Position numbers and translations under genes: made by a program. From an uncultured Allobosea sp. (GTDB taxonomy: Bacteria; Pseudomonadota; Alphaproteobacteria; Rhizobiales; Beijerinckiaceae), in the NCBI RefSeq assembly GCF_945957345.1, contig NZ_CAMFKW010000027.1:1-64000 (forward strand): 64,000 bases of DNA, in the 5' to 3' direction. The notes under the pieces were generated by a model that had not been told where the DNA came from, made no database searches, and worked only from the letters and a program-made list of their open reading frames with translations. Below, piece by piece: positions 1 through 10,117 of the stretch (its first letter is position 1; every line of letters starts with the position of its first letter).

Positions 1-526
1 GCGAAACCGGGCGCGACAGGAAGGAGACGGCCTCGATCAGCACCATGAAGGGCAGGAGCCACCCAGGCACGCCCGACGGCACGAACAGGCCGAAGAAATG
101 GCTGCCATGCTTCACGATGCCGTAGATCACCACGATGCTGATCACGAGCAGCGCAAGCGCGGCGGTGACGATGATCTGGCTGGTGACGGTGAAGGAGCCG
201 GGCAGAAGGCCGAGCAGGTTCGAGGCCAGCACGAACATGAACAGCGAGAACACGAAGGGGAAGAACTTCAGGCCTTCCTTGCCCATCACGCCCGTCATGG
301 TCGCGGCGACGAATTCATAGGCCATCTCGGCGAGCGACTGCAGGCGGCCGGGAACGACCGAACGCTGGCTCGAGCCATAGATCATGATCGCGGAGACGAC
401 GGCGAGGACGATCACCATCCACAGCGAGGTGTTGGTGAAGGAGAGGTCGATGCCGAACGGCTTCAGCTCCACGATCGGAGCGATGTGGAATTGGTGGATC
501 GGATCGATTCCGCCGCCGGCCGCCAT
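1..526 (-). CDS. atpB: F0F1 ATP synthase subunit a, N-terminal part (cut by window edge)
   Basis: Membrane subunit a of the F0 sector, which forms the proton half-channels beside the c-ring. About 175 residues are visible from ATG (526). They start MAAGGGIDPIHQFHI and contain hydrophobic helices, including SLWMVIVLAVVSAIMIYG and FPFVFSLFMFVLASNLLGLLPG, and the family-typical HFFGLFVPSGVPGWLLPFMVLIEAVSFLSRP. The essential arginine helix lies beyond the left edge. It follows atpI on the same strand by about 40 bp, the usual start of an alphaproteobacterial F0 operon. The rest of the operon is outside the window. Confidence 0.95.
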   Translation of the reverse strand, partial: MAAGGGIDPIHQFHIAPIVELKPFGIDLSFTNTSLWMVIVLAVVSAIMIYGSSQRSVVPGRLQSLAEMAYEFVAATMTGVMGKEGLKFFPFVFSLFMFVLASNLLGLLPGSFTVTSQIIVTAALALLVISIVVIYGIVKHGSHFFGLFVPSGVPGWLLPFMVLIEAVSFLSRPVS

Positions 527-568
527 TGTCTCGTTCCTCGTCGCGCGGCCGGTAGAGCCGCCTTTCGA

Positions 569-919
569 TCAATTCGCTTTCGGGCCGCCCTTCGACCCGG
601 AGGTCGGACGCGAACCGAGCCGATAGACGGATCTGAAGCCCGCGATGGCACCGATCACCAGGAAGGCGATCAGCAGGAACGGGGACGTTCCCAGCCACCG
701 GTCGCCGAGGTACCCGATCAGGGCGCCTGCGATGATGCCACCTGCGAGATCCGTCGCGGCGCGAAAGCCTGAAGACATCGCGCCCGCAAGCGCCTTGTCT
801 TCTCCAACCGGGCTCGCGCCCGGCCTTTCGCTCTCTTCCGCCCGCTTGATCGCGGACTTCAGCGAGCCCAGTCTTGCGCGCAACTCCGAGTCTGAGGCGT
901 TTGGGTCGGGTTCGGACAT
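569..919 (-). CDS. atpI: AtpI/AtpZ-like F0 assembly protein
   Basis: A 116-residue protein with a charged, Ser/Asp-rich N-terminal half and two predicted membrane helices (ATDLAGGIIAGALIGYLGDRWL and FLLIAFLVIGAIAGFRSVYR, roughly residues 56-100). This is the layout of the AtpI family, which helps c-ring assembly and is thought to carry Mg2+. It is the first gene of the atp operon, directly before atpB. A good candidate promoter lies about 160 bp upstream. The family call rests on length, helix layout and context. Confidence 0.88.
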   Translation of the reverse strand: MSEPDPNASDSELRARLGSLKSAIKRAEESERPGASPVGEDKALAGAMSSGFRAATDLAGGIIAGALIGYLGDRWLGTSPFLLIAFLVIGAIAGFRSVYRLGSRPTSGSKGGPKAN

Positions 920-1079
920 GGTCTTGGTTCTCCATCTTGATCGCGTTTATGCCGCGATCCCGCGAAAAACCACTATAACCACGACCAAACCCGCGCATCG
1001 AGCCGTCGTCAGCACGGCCTCCTTTATTGGCAGCCCCCCGCGCTGTCAAGGCAGGTGGATAATGTCTAACGCATTGGAA

Positions 1080-1108
1080 TATATATAAATTCTGGCAAAG
1101 TGCGACAA
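1080..1108 (-). promoter_or_regulatory. Candidate sigma70-type promoter for the atp operon
   Basis: Read on the minus strand, TTGTCG (1103-1108) is followed after exactly 17 bp by TATATA (1080-1085), near the middle of the 286-bp gap between smc and atpI. It is one of the few AT-rich spots in the area. Transcription would start near 1073 and give a leader of about 155 nt before atpI. This is seen by eye and has not been tested. Nothing else is evident in the gap. Confidence 0.5.
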
Positions 1109-1205
1109 TCTTGCCGCATTGCGGGACCGAATGTGGCATTTTTTCAGCGGGGCGCGGCCAATCTACGACCTGTTTCTGGGGATGATCGGGCTGCTCGGCG
1201 CCCGC

Positions 1206-4200
1206 TTATCCCGCCTCGCGGATGCGTTCGGCCGTGGCCAGGTCGACCGAGACCATCTGGCTGACCCCGCGCTCGGCCATCGTCACCCCGAAGAGCCGCT
1301 CCATCCGCGCCATCGTGATCGGGTTATGCGTGATCAGGATGAAGCGGGTTTCGGTATTGCGGGCCATGTCGACGAGCAGGTCGCAATAGCGCTCGACATT
1401 GGCGTCGTCGAGCGGCGCGTCGACCTCGTCGAGCACGCAGATCGGCGAGGGATTGGTCAGGAACACCGCGAAGATCAGCGCGGTCGCGGTCAGCGCCTGC
1501 TCGCCGCCGGAAAGCAGCGTCATCACCTGCGGCTTCTTGCCGGGCGGACGGGCGAAAATCTCGAGCCCCGCATCGAGCGGATCTTCCGAATCCACCAGTC
1601 GGAGTTCCGCCTCACCGCCGCCGAAGAGCACGCCGAACAGCCGCTGGAAATGGCCGTTGACGACGTCGAAGGCGGCGATCAGGCGTTCCCGTCCTTCGCG
1701 GTTGAGCGCGCCGATGGCCTGTCGCAGGCGGCGGATCGCCTCGGTCAGGTCGTCGCGTTCGCCTGAAAGCCCTTCGCGCTTGGCCTTCACCTCGGTCAGT
1801 TCGTCCTCGGCACGCAGATTGACGGCGCCGAGCCGCTCGCGTTCGCCCTTGAGATTGGCAAGCCGCCGCTCGATCGCTTCGGGTTCCGGAAGCGCGTCAC
1901 CAGCCTTGATTCCGGCGATCGCTTGCAAACCGTCGAGCCCGGTATCGAGACCGTCCTCGATCTGCCGGATGATGTCGCCAACGCGCTGACGGGCTGCCTC
2001 CAGCCGCGCTTCGGCCGAGGCGCGGCGCTCGCGAGCGCTCGACAGGCCTTCCAGTGTGATGCGCGCCTGCCGGTCGGCCTCCGCGAGCGTGGTTTCACCC
2101 GCAGCCAGCTTGTCGGCAGCTTCCCGGCGCGCGCCTTCCGCCTGCTCGATCTCTGCGACGAGACGCCGCCGCTCGGTCAGGAAGGTGTCGGGCGCTTCGA
2201 GAAGCGTCTTCTGCTCGGCGCTGGCGGCCTCGATTCGCCGCCGTGTCTCCTGGCCAGTCTGGAGGCTGGCGGCGATACGCTGCTTCCAGGCCTTGATATC
2301 GGCGGCGATGGCGTCGCGGCGGCGGGCGCGCAGGTCAGCCTCGCGCGCCAGGGTCTGGACCTGCGCCCGTGCATCGGAGGCGGCTGCGCGGGCCTGACCC
2401 AGCAGCACGCGGGCCTTGAGCAGGGTGTTCTCCAGCTCTGCGGAGGCGGGCAGGGCGGAAAGCCCGTTCTCTTGCGCCGTAACCTGCTGCCCGGCTTCGG
2501 ATACCGCTTGGCCGAGCCGCTTGATCGCTTCGGCCAGTGTCGAGCGTTTGACCAGCGTCTCGGCCGCCTTGCGTTCCGCAGCGGTCAATTGCTCGCGGGC
2601 CTGGTCGACGCCGCGCCGTGCTTGCCGTGCGGCTTCGATTGTTGCGGTTTCGGCCTGCGCCGCTTGTCTTGCCTCGGCGCTCACCGCTTCCAATGTGCGG
2701 CGCGCCGCTTCCGCCGCCTCTCGGGCCGCTTGCGAGACGCGTTCAAGATCAGTGAGGCGATTCTTCTCAGACAGCCGTCGCGCGGCAGGCGAGGGAGCGT
2801 CGGCAGCACTCGTGAAGCCGTCCCAGCGCCAGAGATCGCCGGCTTGTGAGACCAGGATTTGGCCTTGCTTTAAGGCACGTCGCAGGACTTCACCCTCGTC
2901 AGGCGTGACGACGCCGATCTGCGCCAACCGGCGGCGCAGAGCCGCGGGAGCCTCGACATGGGCGAGCAACGGATCGGCGCCCGCGGGCAAGGCCGGATCG
3001 TCGCCGCCTTCGCCGGTATCGTCCCAATGGGCGGGGGCGGTCGCCTCGGTCGAAGCGTCGAGGTCATCGCCGAGCGCGGCGCCGAGCGCGATCTCATAGC
3101 CCTTGGCGACGCTGACCGCTTCGAGGACCGCTGGCCAGCGATCGCCCGCGGCTGGTGCAAGCAGTTTGCGCAGCGTGCCGATCTCGGTGTCGAGGCGCTG
3201 CGCCCGGCGTTCAGCCTCGGCGAGGGGGCCGCGCTGCCCGGCTTCGCGCTCGCGTGCCGAGGCTACGGCAGCACGCGTAGCTATGACATCGGCATCGGCG
3301 GATTTCAGCGCCTTCTCGGCGGCGATCAGCGCTTCGCGCAGTTTGTCGAGCAGCGTCTTCGCATCGGAGGCGTCGAGGGTTTCCAGCTCACGACGCAGCT
3401 TGTCGCGTTCGGCGCCGGCACGATCCTGCCGCTCGCGCGCCTCGCGCAGCGATCGTTCCAGGGCTCCGCGTCGCGCGGCGAGATCAGACAAGGCGCTCTG
3501 CGCGGTAACCTGCTCGGCCTCCGCGGCAGCGAGCGCGGCCTCTGCCACGCGTTGCGTGGCGGCCGCAGCTTCGGCGCCCGATCCGGCGCCGTCGCCTTCC
3601 AGGGCGAGCGCGGCATCTTCCTCCGCCAGCCGGGCGAGGCTTTCGGAGGCATCGCGCCCGACGTTTTCCTGTCGCGACAGGTCGGCCTGCAATTCGGCAA
3701 GGCGCTTCCCAAGTTCCTCGGCGCGCTGGCGGGCGCGGCGATTCTCGGCTTCGAGCTCGTCCAGCCCGCGCTTCAATCGCACCAGGGCGGCGGCGGCCGT
3801 CGCCTCGCCCTCGCGCAAGGCCGGCAATTCATGGGCGGCGATAGCCTGCCGCTTCGCAGCCTCGGCCTGGAGCCCGGTCTGGTCGGTGACGCCGCGCACC
3901 GCCTCTTCCAGCACATGCGATGCCTGCGCCTCCTGGGCGCGGGCGTCATGCAGGGCGATGACGGCGAGCGTCGCCTCGGCCCGGCGGATATCGGAGGCGA
4001 GGCTGCGATAGCGCCCGGCCTGCCGCGCCTGACGCTGCAGGGCGTCGATCTGCCCGTCGATCTCGCCGAGCACGTCTTCGAGTCGGGTCAGGTTGTCCTC
4101 GGCCCCGCGCAGGCGCAGCTCCGCCTCGTGGCGGCGGCTGTGCAGGCCGGCGATGCCGGCGGCATCCTCCAGGATGCGCCGGCGCGATTGCGGCTTGGCC

Positions 4201-4661
4201 GAGATGATCTCGCTGATCTGCCCCTGCCGGACGAGGGCCGGCGAGCGGGCTCCGGTCGCCGCGTCGGCGAAGAGGAGCTGCACGTCCTTGGCCCGGACCT
4301 CCTTGCCGTTGATGCGGTAGGTCGAGCCTTCCTCGCGCTCGATCCGGCGCGTGACCTCCAGAACGTCGGTTTCGTTGAAGGCGGCAGGCGCCTTGCGATC
4401 GCTGTTGTCGAGGGTGAGCGAGACCTCGGCCATGTTGCGAGCCGGGCGCTCGTTCGAGCCGCCGAAAATGACGTCGTCCATCCCCGAGCCGCGCATGTTC
4501 TTGAACGAGCTTTCGCCCATCACCCAGCGCAAGGCTTCGACGAGATTGGACTTGCCGCAGCCATTGGGCCCGACGACGCCGGTCAGTCCGGGTTCGATCG
4601 GAAATTCGGTCGGCTCGACGAAGGTCTTGAAGCCGGCGAGCTTGAGACGCGTCAGGTGCAT
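1206..4661 (-). CDS. smc: Chromosome segregation protein SMC
   Basis: An SMC ATPase of 1151 residues, normal for the family; it organises and segregates the chromosome with ScpA/ScpB. The N-terminal head has the Walker A motif GPNGCGKSNL (about residues 31-40). Long Ala/Glu/Arg-rich coiled coils (about 165-500 and 660-1000) flank a hinge near 510-650. The C-terminal head carries the ABC signature LLSGGEQALTATAL and Walker B ICVLDEVDAPLDDAN. It lies downstream of a DsbA-like gene on the same strand, an arrangement common in Hyphomicrobiales. Long open frames on the opposite strand are antisense artefacts of the biased codon use. Confidence 0.97.
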   Translation of the reverse strand: MHLTRLKLAGFKTFVEPTEFPIEPGLTGVVGPNGCGKSNLVEALRWVMGESSFKNMRGSGMDDVIFGGSNERPARNMAEVSLTLDNSDRKAPAAFNETDVLEVTRRIEREEGSTYRINGKEVRAKDVQLLFADAATGARSPALVRQGQISEIISAKPQSRRRILEDAAGIAGLHSRRHEAELRLRGAEDNLTRLEDVLGEIDGQIDALQRQARQAGRYRSLASDIRRAEATLAVIALHDARAQEAQASHVLEEAVRGVTDQTGLQAEAAKRQAIAAHELPALREGEATAAAALVRLKRGLDELEAENRRARQRAEELGKRLAELQADLSRQENVGRDASESLARLAEEDAALALEGDGAGSGAEAAAATQRVAEAALAAAEAEQVTAQSALSDLAARRGALERSLREARERQDRAGAERDKLRRELETLDASDAKTLLDKLREALIAAEKALKSADADVIATRAAVASAREREAGQRGPLAEAERRAQRLDTEIGTLRKLLAPAAGDRWPAVLEAVSVAKGYEIALGAALGDDLDASTEATAPAHWDDTGEGGDDPALPAGADPLLAHVEAPAALRRRLAQIGVVTPDEGEVLRRALKQGQILVSQAGDLWRWDGFTSAADAPSPAARRLSEKNRLTDLERVSQAAREAAEAARRTLEAVSAEARQAAQAETATIEAARQARRGVDQAREQLTAAERKAAETLVKRSTLAEAIKRLGQAVSEAGQQVTAQENGLSALPASAELENTLLKARVLLGQARAAASDARAQVQTLAREADLRARRRDAIAADIKAWKQRIAASLQTGQETRRRIEAASAEQKTLLEAPDTFLTERRRLVAEIEQAEGARREAADKLAAGETTLAEADRQARITLEGLSSARERRASAEARLEAARQRVGDIIRQIEDGLDTGLDGLQAIAGIKAGDALPEPEAIERRLANLKGERERLGAVNLRAEDELTEVKAKREGLSGERDDLTEAIRRLRQAIGALNREGRERLIAAFDVVNGHFQRLFGVLFGGGEAELRLVDSEDPLDAGLEIFARPPGKKPQVMTLLSGGEQALTATALIFAVFLTNPSPICVLDEVDAPLDDANVERYCDLLVDMARNTETRFILITHNPITMARMERLFGVTMAERGVSQMVSVDLATAERIREAG

Positions 4662-4784
4662 GGCTGCGCCTCGCCGGCTTGAAAAAACTCAGCCCCCGTC
4701 CCGCGAAAAGCCGCCGTATGGCTTCCTGGGATGAGGGCTGAAGTGAATGTCGCGCTCAGGGCGCGCGAGCGGAAAACCGCCGCC

Positions 4785-5405
4785 TCAATTGCCGATGAGC
4801 GGCTCCAGGATCTTGTCGAACTCGGCGATCGTGAGCGCACCGGAACGCTTCTGCCCATTGATGAAAAAGGTCGGCGTCGAATCCACGCCAGCCTTGGCCC
4901 CGCCATCCTTCACCACCGTGACCGCGTCATAGATATCCTGGCGTTTCAAGCAGGCTTCGAAGGATTCCTGTGTGAAACCGGCCTGCTTCACCAGCGACGA
5001 CAGGGCATCGACCGGCTTGTCGGTGAAAGCCCAGTTCTTCTGCTGCGCGAAGAGCAGGTCCGTCATCGGGTAGAACTTGTCGTTGCCGTTGCAGCGGGCA
5101 AGCATGAAGCCGGCGGTCGCCAGCGGATCGAGCGGGAACTCGCGCAGCGTGAAGCGCACCTTGCCGGTATCGACGTATTTCTTCTTCAGCTCCGGCCAGG
5201 TCGTCTCGTGGAAATGCGCGCAATGCGAGCAGGTCATCGAGGCATATTCGACGATGGTGACCTTGGCGTCGGCCGGGCCGAGCCAGACATCGCCCAGCGG
5301 GCCGGCATCGGGCAGCTTGGTCTGGGCTCGCGCGGCGGTGCCGCCGGCGAGCGCGGCAGCGGCGATACCGGCTGCGCCGGTCAGGAGCTGTCGCCTGTTC
5401 GTCAT
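4785..5405 (-). CDS. DsbA-family thiol:disulfide oxidoreductase, Tat-exported
   Basis: A periplasmic thioredoxin-fold oxidoreductase of 206 residues. The signal region MTNRRQLLTGAAGIAAAALA has a twin arginine and ends near AARAQ, which points to Tat export. The active site is C59-S60-H61-C62, and the cis-proline loop STPTFFING follows near residue 175. The start at 5405 is preferred over an in-frame ATG 8 codons upstream because it leads straight into the signal peptide, with GAGG about 10 nt before it. The length and CxxC spacing fit the DsbA/BdbD-like group. It sits between DUF721 and smc on the same strand. The electron partner is not encoded nearby. Confidence 0.9.
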   Translation of the reverse strand: MTNRRQLLTGAAGIAAAALAGGTAARAQTKLPDAGPLGDVWLGPADAKVTIVEYASMTCSHCAHFHETTWPELKKKYVDTGKVRFTLREFPLDPLATAGFMLARCNGNDKFYPMTDLLFAQQKNWAFTDKPVDALSSLVKQAGFTQESFEACLKRQDIYDAVTVVKDGGAKAGVDSTPTFFINGQKRSGALTIAEFDKILEPLIGN

Positions 5406-5496
5406 CGTAAGGGATCCTCGAAGGGTCAAAGTGGCTTGGAGCTATAGAGACCGGTGCGATTGTGGCAAGAGCGCATCGTGCCGCGCGCCGCACCGC

Positions 5497-5994
5497 TCAC
5501 GAAGCCGTGTCGTCGCCTTGCGTTTTCGTGCGGAGGGCTACCGCCCGGCCGAGCCGGGCCAGCGCCTCCCGTAGGCCTTCATCGGCGACGCCGGCGACCT
5601 GCGCCTCGACACGCGCTGCGGTTTCGCTGTCGAGCTTCGGTACCGGCTTCTGCGTAACGAGCGGAGCGACCGGCCCTTGCTTGAGCACGAGCTTGCCGAC
5701 GGCGCGCCAGCCGAGATGGGTGTTGACGCGCTCGACCAGGATCGGCCCGAGCTGCTGCATCTCCAGCGCGAAGGCGCTCTCGACCCGCACGACCATGGTC
5801 GCGGGCTCGGAAGCCTCGCCCGGAGCCGGTCGGCGGCGCGGCCAGTCGATCTTGAGCGGGCGCGAGCGCGCAGCCAGCCGCTCGCCGACGATCTCCGGCC
5901 AGAGCGAGACGATGGCACGCCCCGCGAAGCCCTGGGCGGCGAGCGCGGGCGCGATGCAGTCGTCGATCAGCTCAGCGAGGGGTTTGGCGGACAT
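5497..5994 (-). CDS. DUF721 (DciA-related) protein
   Basis: 165 residues from the ATG at 5994 (MSAKPLAELIDDCIAPALAAQGF). The segment IVSLWPEIVGERLAARSRPLKIDW is the conserved core of DUF721, the family that includes the DnaB-helicase loader DciA. The C-terminal half is charged and Ala-rich. A longer frame upstream reads low-complexity sequence and is not accepted as coding. The order mutY / DUF721 / dsbA-like / smc is typical of alphaproteobacteria and fits a role in replication or repair, but the function here is inferred only from the family. Confidence 0.8.
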   Translation of the reverse strand: MSAKPLAELIDDCIAPALAAQGFAGRAIVSLWPEIVGERLAARSRPLKIDWPRRRPAPGEASEPATMVVRVESAFALEMQQLGPILVERVNTHLGWRAVGKLVLKQGPVAPLVTQKPVPKLDSETAARVEAQVAGVADEGLREALARLGRAVALRTKTQGDDTAS

Positions 5995-6070
5995 GGTTGC
6001 ATTGTCGGCGCGATGGCCCTGTCTTACAAGGCCAGTGATCGCGGTGGCGGCTTGGTTGGGGGATGGCGGG

Positions 6071-6658
6071 ATGCGTGGAATGCTGCTCGGACTTTGCGCG
6101 GCGATGCTTCTCGTCGCGCCAGTCTCGGCCGTGGAACTGTCGCAAAAGGGACCTGCGGCACTGATCAGCGGCGCGATCAAGGATGGTGACCAATTCAAGT
6201 TGCGGGAGTTCCTTGCCCGGCCCGAAGCAACCCAGATCAGGACCGTTTATCTCGACAGCCCCGGAGGCCAGATCGATCCGGCTCGTGAAATGGCGCGGCA
6301 GATTCGCGAGAAGGGCTATGCGACCGCCGTCGATGCGGCTCGCGGGCGCTGCGAGAGCGCTTGCACAGGCCTGTTCGTCGCGGGCTCGCGGCGGCTGTAC
6401 CTGAACGCGGGTGCCATCAGTGACGGCGAGGGCAAGACCAAGCGCGGGCTCGGCTTTCACGAGGGCAACAGTTCGCAGCGTGCTGGCGGGCGCGGCTATT
6501 CCGGTGGCGCGACATCCAGCATGGTCAACATCTACTACGAGATGGGCGTGCCCGGTGCCGCTTCGCTCATCACGAAAGCGGCCTTCAACAGCATGTACCA
6601 TATTTCGGCGCAGACGGCGCTGTCGCTGGGCATTGCGACGGGGCTGTCCGGCCCGTGA
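6071..6658 (+). CDS. Secreted ClpP-fold (COG3904-like) protein
   Basis: 195 residues with a signal peptide (MRGMLLGLCAAMLLVAPVSAVEL). The segment IRTVYLDSPGGQIDPAREMARQIREKGYATAV resembles the crotonase/ClpP fold of periplasmic COG3904 proteins. CESACTGLFVAGSRRLYL supplies a plausible nucleophilic serine (ESAC), and GLGFHEG a plausible histidine. The start at 6071 is chosen because it begins the signal peptide. Its stop codon overlaps the GTG start of mutY (GTGA, 6655-6658), so the two are probably translationally coupled. Substrate and true catalytic activity are unknown. Confidence 0.65.
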   Translation: MRGMLLGLCAAMLLVAPVSAVELSQKGPAALISGAIKDGDQFKLREFLARPEATQIRTVYLDSPGGQIDPAREMARQIREKGYATAVDAARGRCESACTGLFVAGSRRLYLNAGAISDGEGKTKRGLGFHEGNSSQRAGGRGYSGGATSSMVNIYYEMGVPGAASLITKAAFNSMYHISAQTALSLGIATGLSGP

Positions 6659-7719
6659 GCACGGCCCGTGCCACTGATCTTCTTGCCTGGTACGACCGTC
6701 ATCGCCGGGCGCTGCCCTGGCGTGCCCGCGCGGGCGAGCGGCCCGACCCATACCGCGTCTGGGCCTCCGAGATCATGCTGCAGCAGACGACGGTCACGGC
6801 CGTGAAGCCCTATTACGAGCGCTTCATGGCGCGCTTCCCCACTGTAAAGGCGCTGGCCGAGGCGCCGTCCGAAGAGGTCATGCAGGCCTGGGCCGGGCTC
6901 GGGTACTATTCCCGTGCCCGCAATCTCCATGCCTGCGCCAAGGCGGTGATGGAGAGGCATCGCGGCGGTTTTCCCGACACCGAGGAAGGCCTGCGCGCGC
7001 TGCCGGGCATCGGTGCCTATACCGCCGGCGCGGTCGCTGCCATCGCGTTCGACCGGCCGGCGGCGGCCGTCGACGGCAATGTCGAGCGCGTCATGAGCAG
7101 GCTCTTCGCGATCGAGGATGAATTGCCCGGCGCCCGGCCTTTGATTCGCGAGAGGGTTCTGGCGCTGCTGCCGCCCGGCCGGCCGGGCGATTTCGCCCAG
7201 GCTCTGATGGATCTCGGCGCCACGATCTGCACGCCGCGCAATCCGGCCTGCGGCCTGTGCCCGTGGCGCGAGCCCTGCCGGGCGCGGATCGCCGGCACGC
7301 AGGAGAGCTTTCCACGCAAGGCGCCGAAGAAGGCCGGTGTCACGCGCTATGGCGCGGCCTTCGTGCTGACCCGTTCCGATGGCGCCATCCTGCTGCGCAC
7401 GCGGCCGGCCAAGGGGCTGCTCGGTGGCATGGCCGAGGTGCCGACTAGCGAATGGCGTGCCGATTACGAGCTCGACGGTGCCGCGCAGGACGCGCCGCTG
7501 CCCCTGCGCTGGAGCCAGGTCGCGGAGCCCGTGCGCCATGTCTTCACGCATTTTCCGCTGGAATTGACCGTGTTCACCGGCAGCACTCCGGAGCATGCGC
7601 AGGCTCCCGCCGGCATGCGTTTCACCAGGCTTGCCGATCTCGCTAGCGAGCCGCTGCCGAGCCTGATGGTGAAGGTGGTCGAGCGGGCCGGGCTCTACAT
7701 CAATTCGAAGACGCGATAG
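6655..7719 (+). CDS. mutY: A/G-specific adenine DNA glycosylase MutY
   Basis: Removes adenine mispaired with 8-oxoguanine in base excision repair. 354 residues from GTG. The N-terminal glycosylase domain carries EIMLQQTTVTAVKPYYERF with the catalytic Glu. The helix-hairpin-helix LPGIGAYTAGAVAAIAF is followed by VDGNVERV with the catalytic Asp. The 4Fe-4S loop reads C-x6-C-x2-C-x5-C (CTPRNPACGLCPWREPC). A C-terminal NUDIX-like 8-oxoG recognition domain follows (about 230-350). The start overlaps the preceding stop. The 3' end overlaps the convergent peptidase gene by 25 bp. Confidence 0.97.
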   Translation: MSTARATDLLAWYDRHRRALPWRARAGERPDPYRVWASEIMLQQTTVTAVKPYYERFMARFPTVKALAEAPSEEVMQAWAGLGYYSRARNLHACAKAVMERHRGGFPDTEEGLRALPGIGAYTAGAVAAIAFDRPAAAVDGNVERVMSRLFAIEDELPGARPLIRERVLALLPPGRPGDFAQALMDLGATICTPRNPACGLCPWREPCRARIAGTQESFPRKAPKKAGVTRYGAAFVLTRSDGAILLRTRPAKGLLGGMAEVPTSEWRADYELDGAAQDAPLPLRWSQVAEPVRHVFTHFPLELTVFTGSTPEHAQAPAGMRFTRLADLASEPLPSLMVKVVERAGLYINSKTR

Positions 7720-8426
7720 GTCATCGTCGGCAGTTCGACGGACCATTTAAAATAGCCCTTCGAATAGATCTTGCCCCGGTTCGGCGGCCAGGGGTCGTGG
7801 ATGCGCAGCGTCGTGCCGGTGCCGTCGGGATTGCCGTCGCCGCGCATGCCGACGATGACGATCATATGGCCAGGGCTGCCGCGGCCCGCCGTGTACTCGT
7901 CGACGCGCCAGAGCATGTCGAACATCAGCGGCCCGCGCGAGATGGCCTGCCTGAGCTGCTCGACCGACCAGGACTGCGGCGCGTTGCAGCGCAGCCTGTG
8001 GATGTTGCCGTAACGCTGTCCGGTCACGATCGCCTGGTCGCTTTCGGATGAGTTCAGCAAGCCGCCATCGGAGGCGATCATGTCCGGTGGCGTCTTGGCG
8101 ATGATGATCGGTACGGTCGAATTCTTCATCATCGCCGTCGAGGTCGCCCAGCAGGTCGTGTTCGTGGGCTGTGCGATGAAGGAGACCTTGTGCAGGATCG
8201 GCGAGAAGGCCTCGGTGTCATAGAGGCAGGCTTGGGTCGCAGGCCCCGCCTGCCCATCGTCCACCAGCCAGTTCTTGCGCTGGAAGGCCAGGACCGCGTT
8301 GTGCGTGAAGGTGCCGAATTGGCCATCGGGCACGAGCTTCGGGATCGGCTTCAGCTTGGCGTTCAGCGCTTCCTGAAGCCTCCTGACCTCGGGGCCGCGG
8401 GAACCGTTCTTGAGGATCGTCGCCAT
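7695..8426 (-). CDS. Peptidoglycan-binding domain plus papain-like cysteine peptidase
   Basis: 243 residues from the ATG at 8426, with GAGGG about 9 nt upstream. An N-terminal PG_binding_1 repeat (about 5-65; GSRGPEVRRLQEALNAKL, DGQFGTFTHNAVLAFQ) is joined to a papain-like/C39-like peptidase domain. The likely triad is C92 in TTCWATSTAMM, H187 in GSPGHMIVIVG and D211 in IHDPW. No signal peptide or membrane segment is visible, which is odd for a wall-binding protein. The gene overlaps the end of mutY in convergent orientation. The family resembles AvrRpt2-like/papain-like_cys_pep domains. The substrate is unknown. Confidence 0.75.
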   Translation of the reverse strand: MATILKNGSRGPEVRRLQEALNAKLKPIPKLVPDGQFGTFTHNAVLAFQRKNWLVDDGQAGPATQACLYDTEAFSPILHKVSFIAQPTNTTCWATSTAMMKNSTVPIIIAKTPPDMIASDGGLLNSSESDQAIVTGQRYGNIHRLRCNAPQSWSVEQLRQAISRGPLMFDMLWRVDEYTAGRGSPGHMIVIVGMRGDGNPDGTGTTLRIHDPWPPNRGKIYSKGYFKWSVELPTMTYRVFELM

Positions 8427-8527
8427 GCTGCCGCCCTCGCTGTCATGCGTGCGAAGATGCCCGCCCCCGAGGCGAGGGCGCATCCTCTGAACGAATGAGA
8501 GAAGGGGGCGGGAGAGCGAACGGCGGC

Positions 8528-9772
<1,245 letters not shown>

Positions 9773-9869
9773 TCAGACAGGGTAAAGGTCGGGTTTCCGC
9801 TTTGAAAAAAATGCGTCCCATTCTGGGGCTGCAATTTTTGCCTAGGCTATTGGCAATCAAAGGGAATTC

Positions 9870-9885
9870 GTAAACGGCGGTTAAC
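9870..9885. promoter_or_regulatory. Candidate CtrA binding site upstream of ccrM
   Basis: GTAA-ACGGCGG-TTAAC matches the CtrA consensus TTAA-N7-TTAAC with one mismatch in the first half. It lies about 225 bp upstream of the ccrM start. In Caulobacter, CtrA activates ccrM. The match is short and the distance long, so this remains a candidate. Confidence 0.4.
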
Positions 9886-9948
9886 GTCTCTGGTTGCCGT
9901 TGCGGCAGGTTTGCGATGGGCCCTTGATGAGGCCGGGAGCCGCATTTC

Positions 9949-10039
9949 CGTCATGGCGGGCTTATCCCGACCATCCAAGCCTTCACCATGCAAGGTGGTG
10001 TTCAAGACGTGGATGCTCGCCACACGGGCGAGCATGACG
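9949..10039 (+). repeat. Dispersed palindromic repeat, copy R1
   Basis: About 91 bp bounded by CGTCATG and CATGACG, with internal hairpins GGCGGG...CCCGACC and ATGCTCGCC...GGGCGAGCAT. The central arm (ATCCAAGCCTT / AAGACGTGGAT) is imperfect, making this the most degenerate of the four copies. It lies between ccrM and rnhB. Confidence 0.8.
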
Positions 10040-10117
10040 GGGTGATATACGGCCGAGCTTATGAAGGTCGGGTCGAGGCTACCTGCCATCGCGGAACGAT
10101 GGGGAGAACGAGCGCTT

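Noticed and set aside
2958-4682. Long plus-strand open frame (574 codons) opposite smc
   Set aside because: Antisense to a clear SMC gene; composition is an artefact of GC-rich codons, with no family resemblance.
9847-10089. 80-codon minus-strand frame between ccrM and rnhB
   Set aside because: Much of it is a translation of repeat R1 (MLARVASIHVLN...). The same peptide appears at other repeat copies, so it is not a gene.
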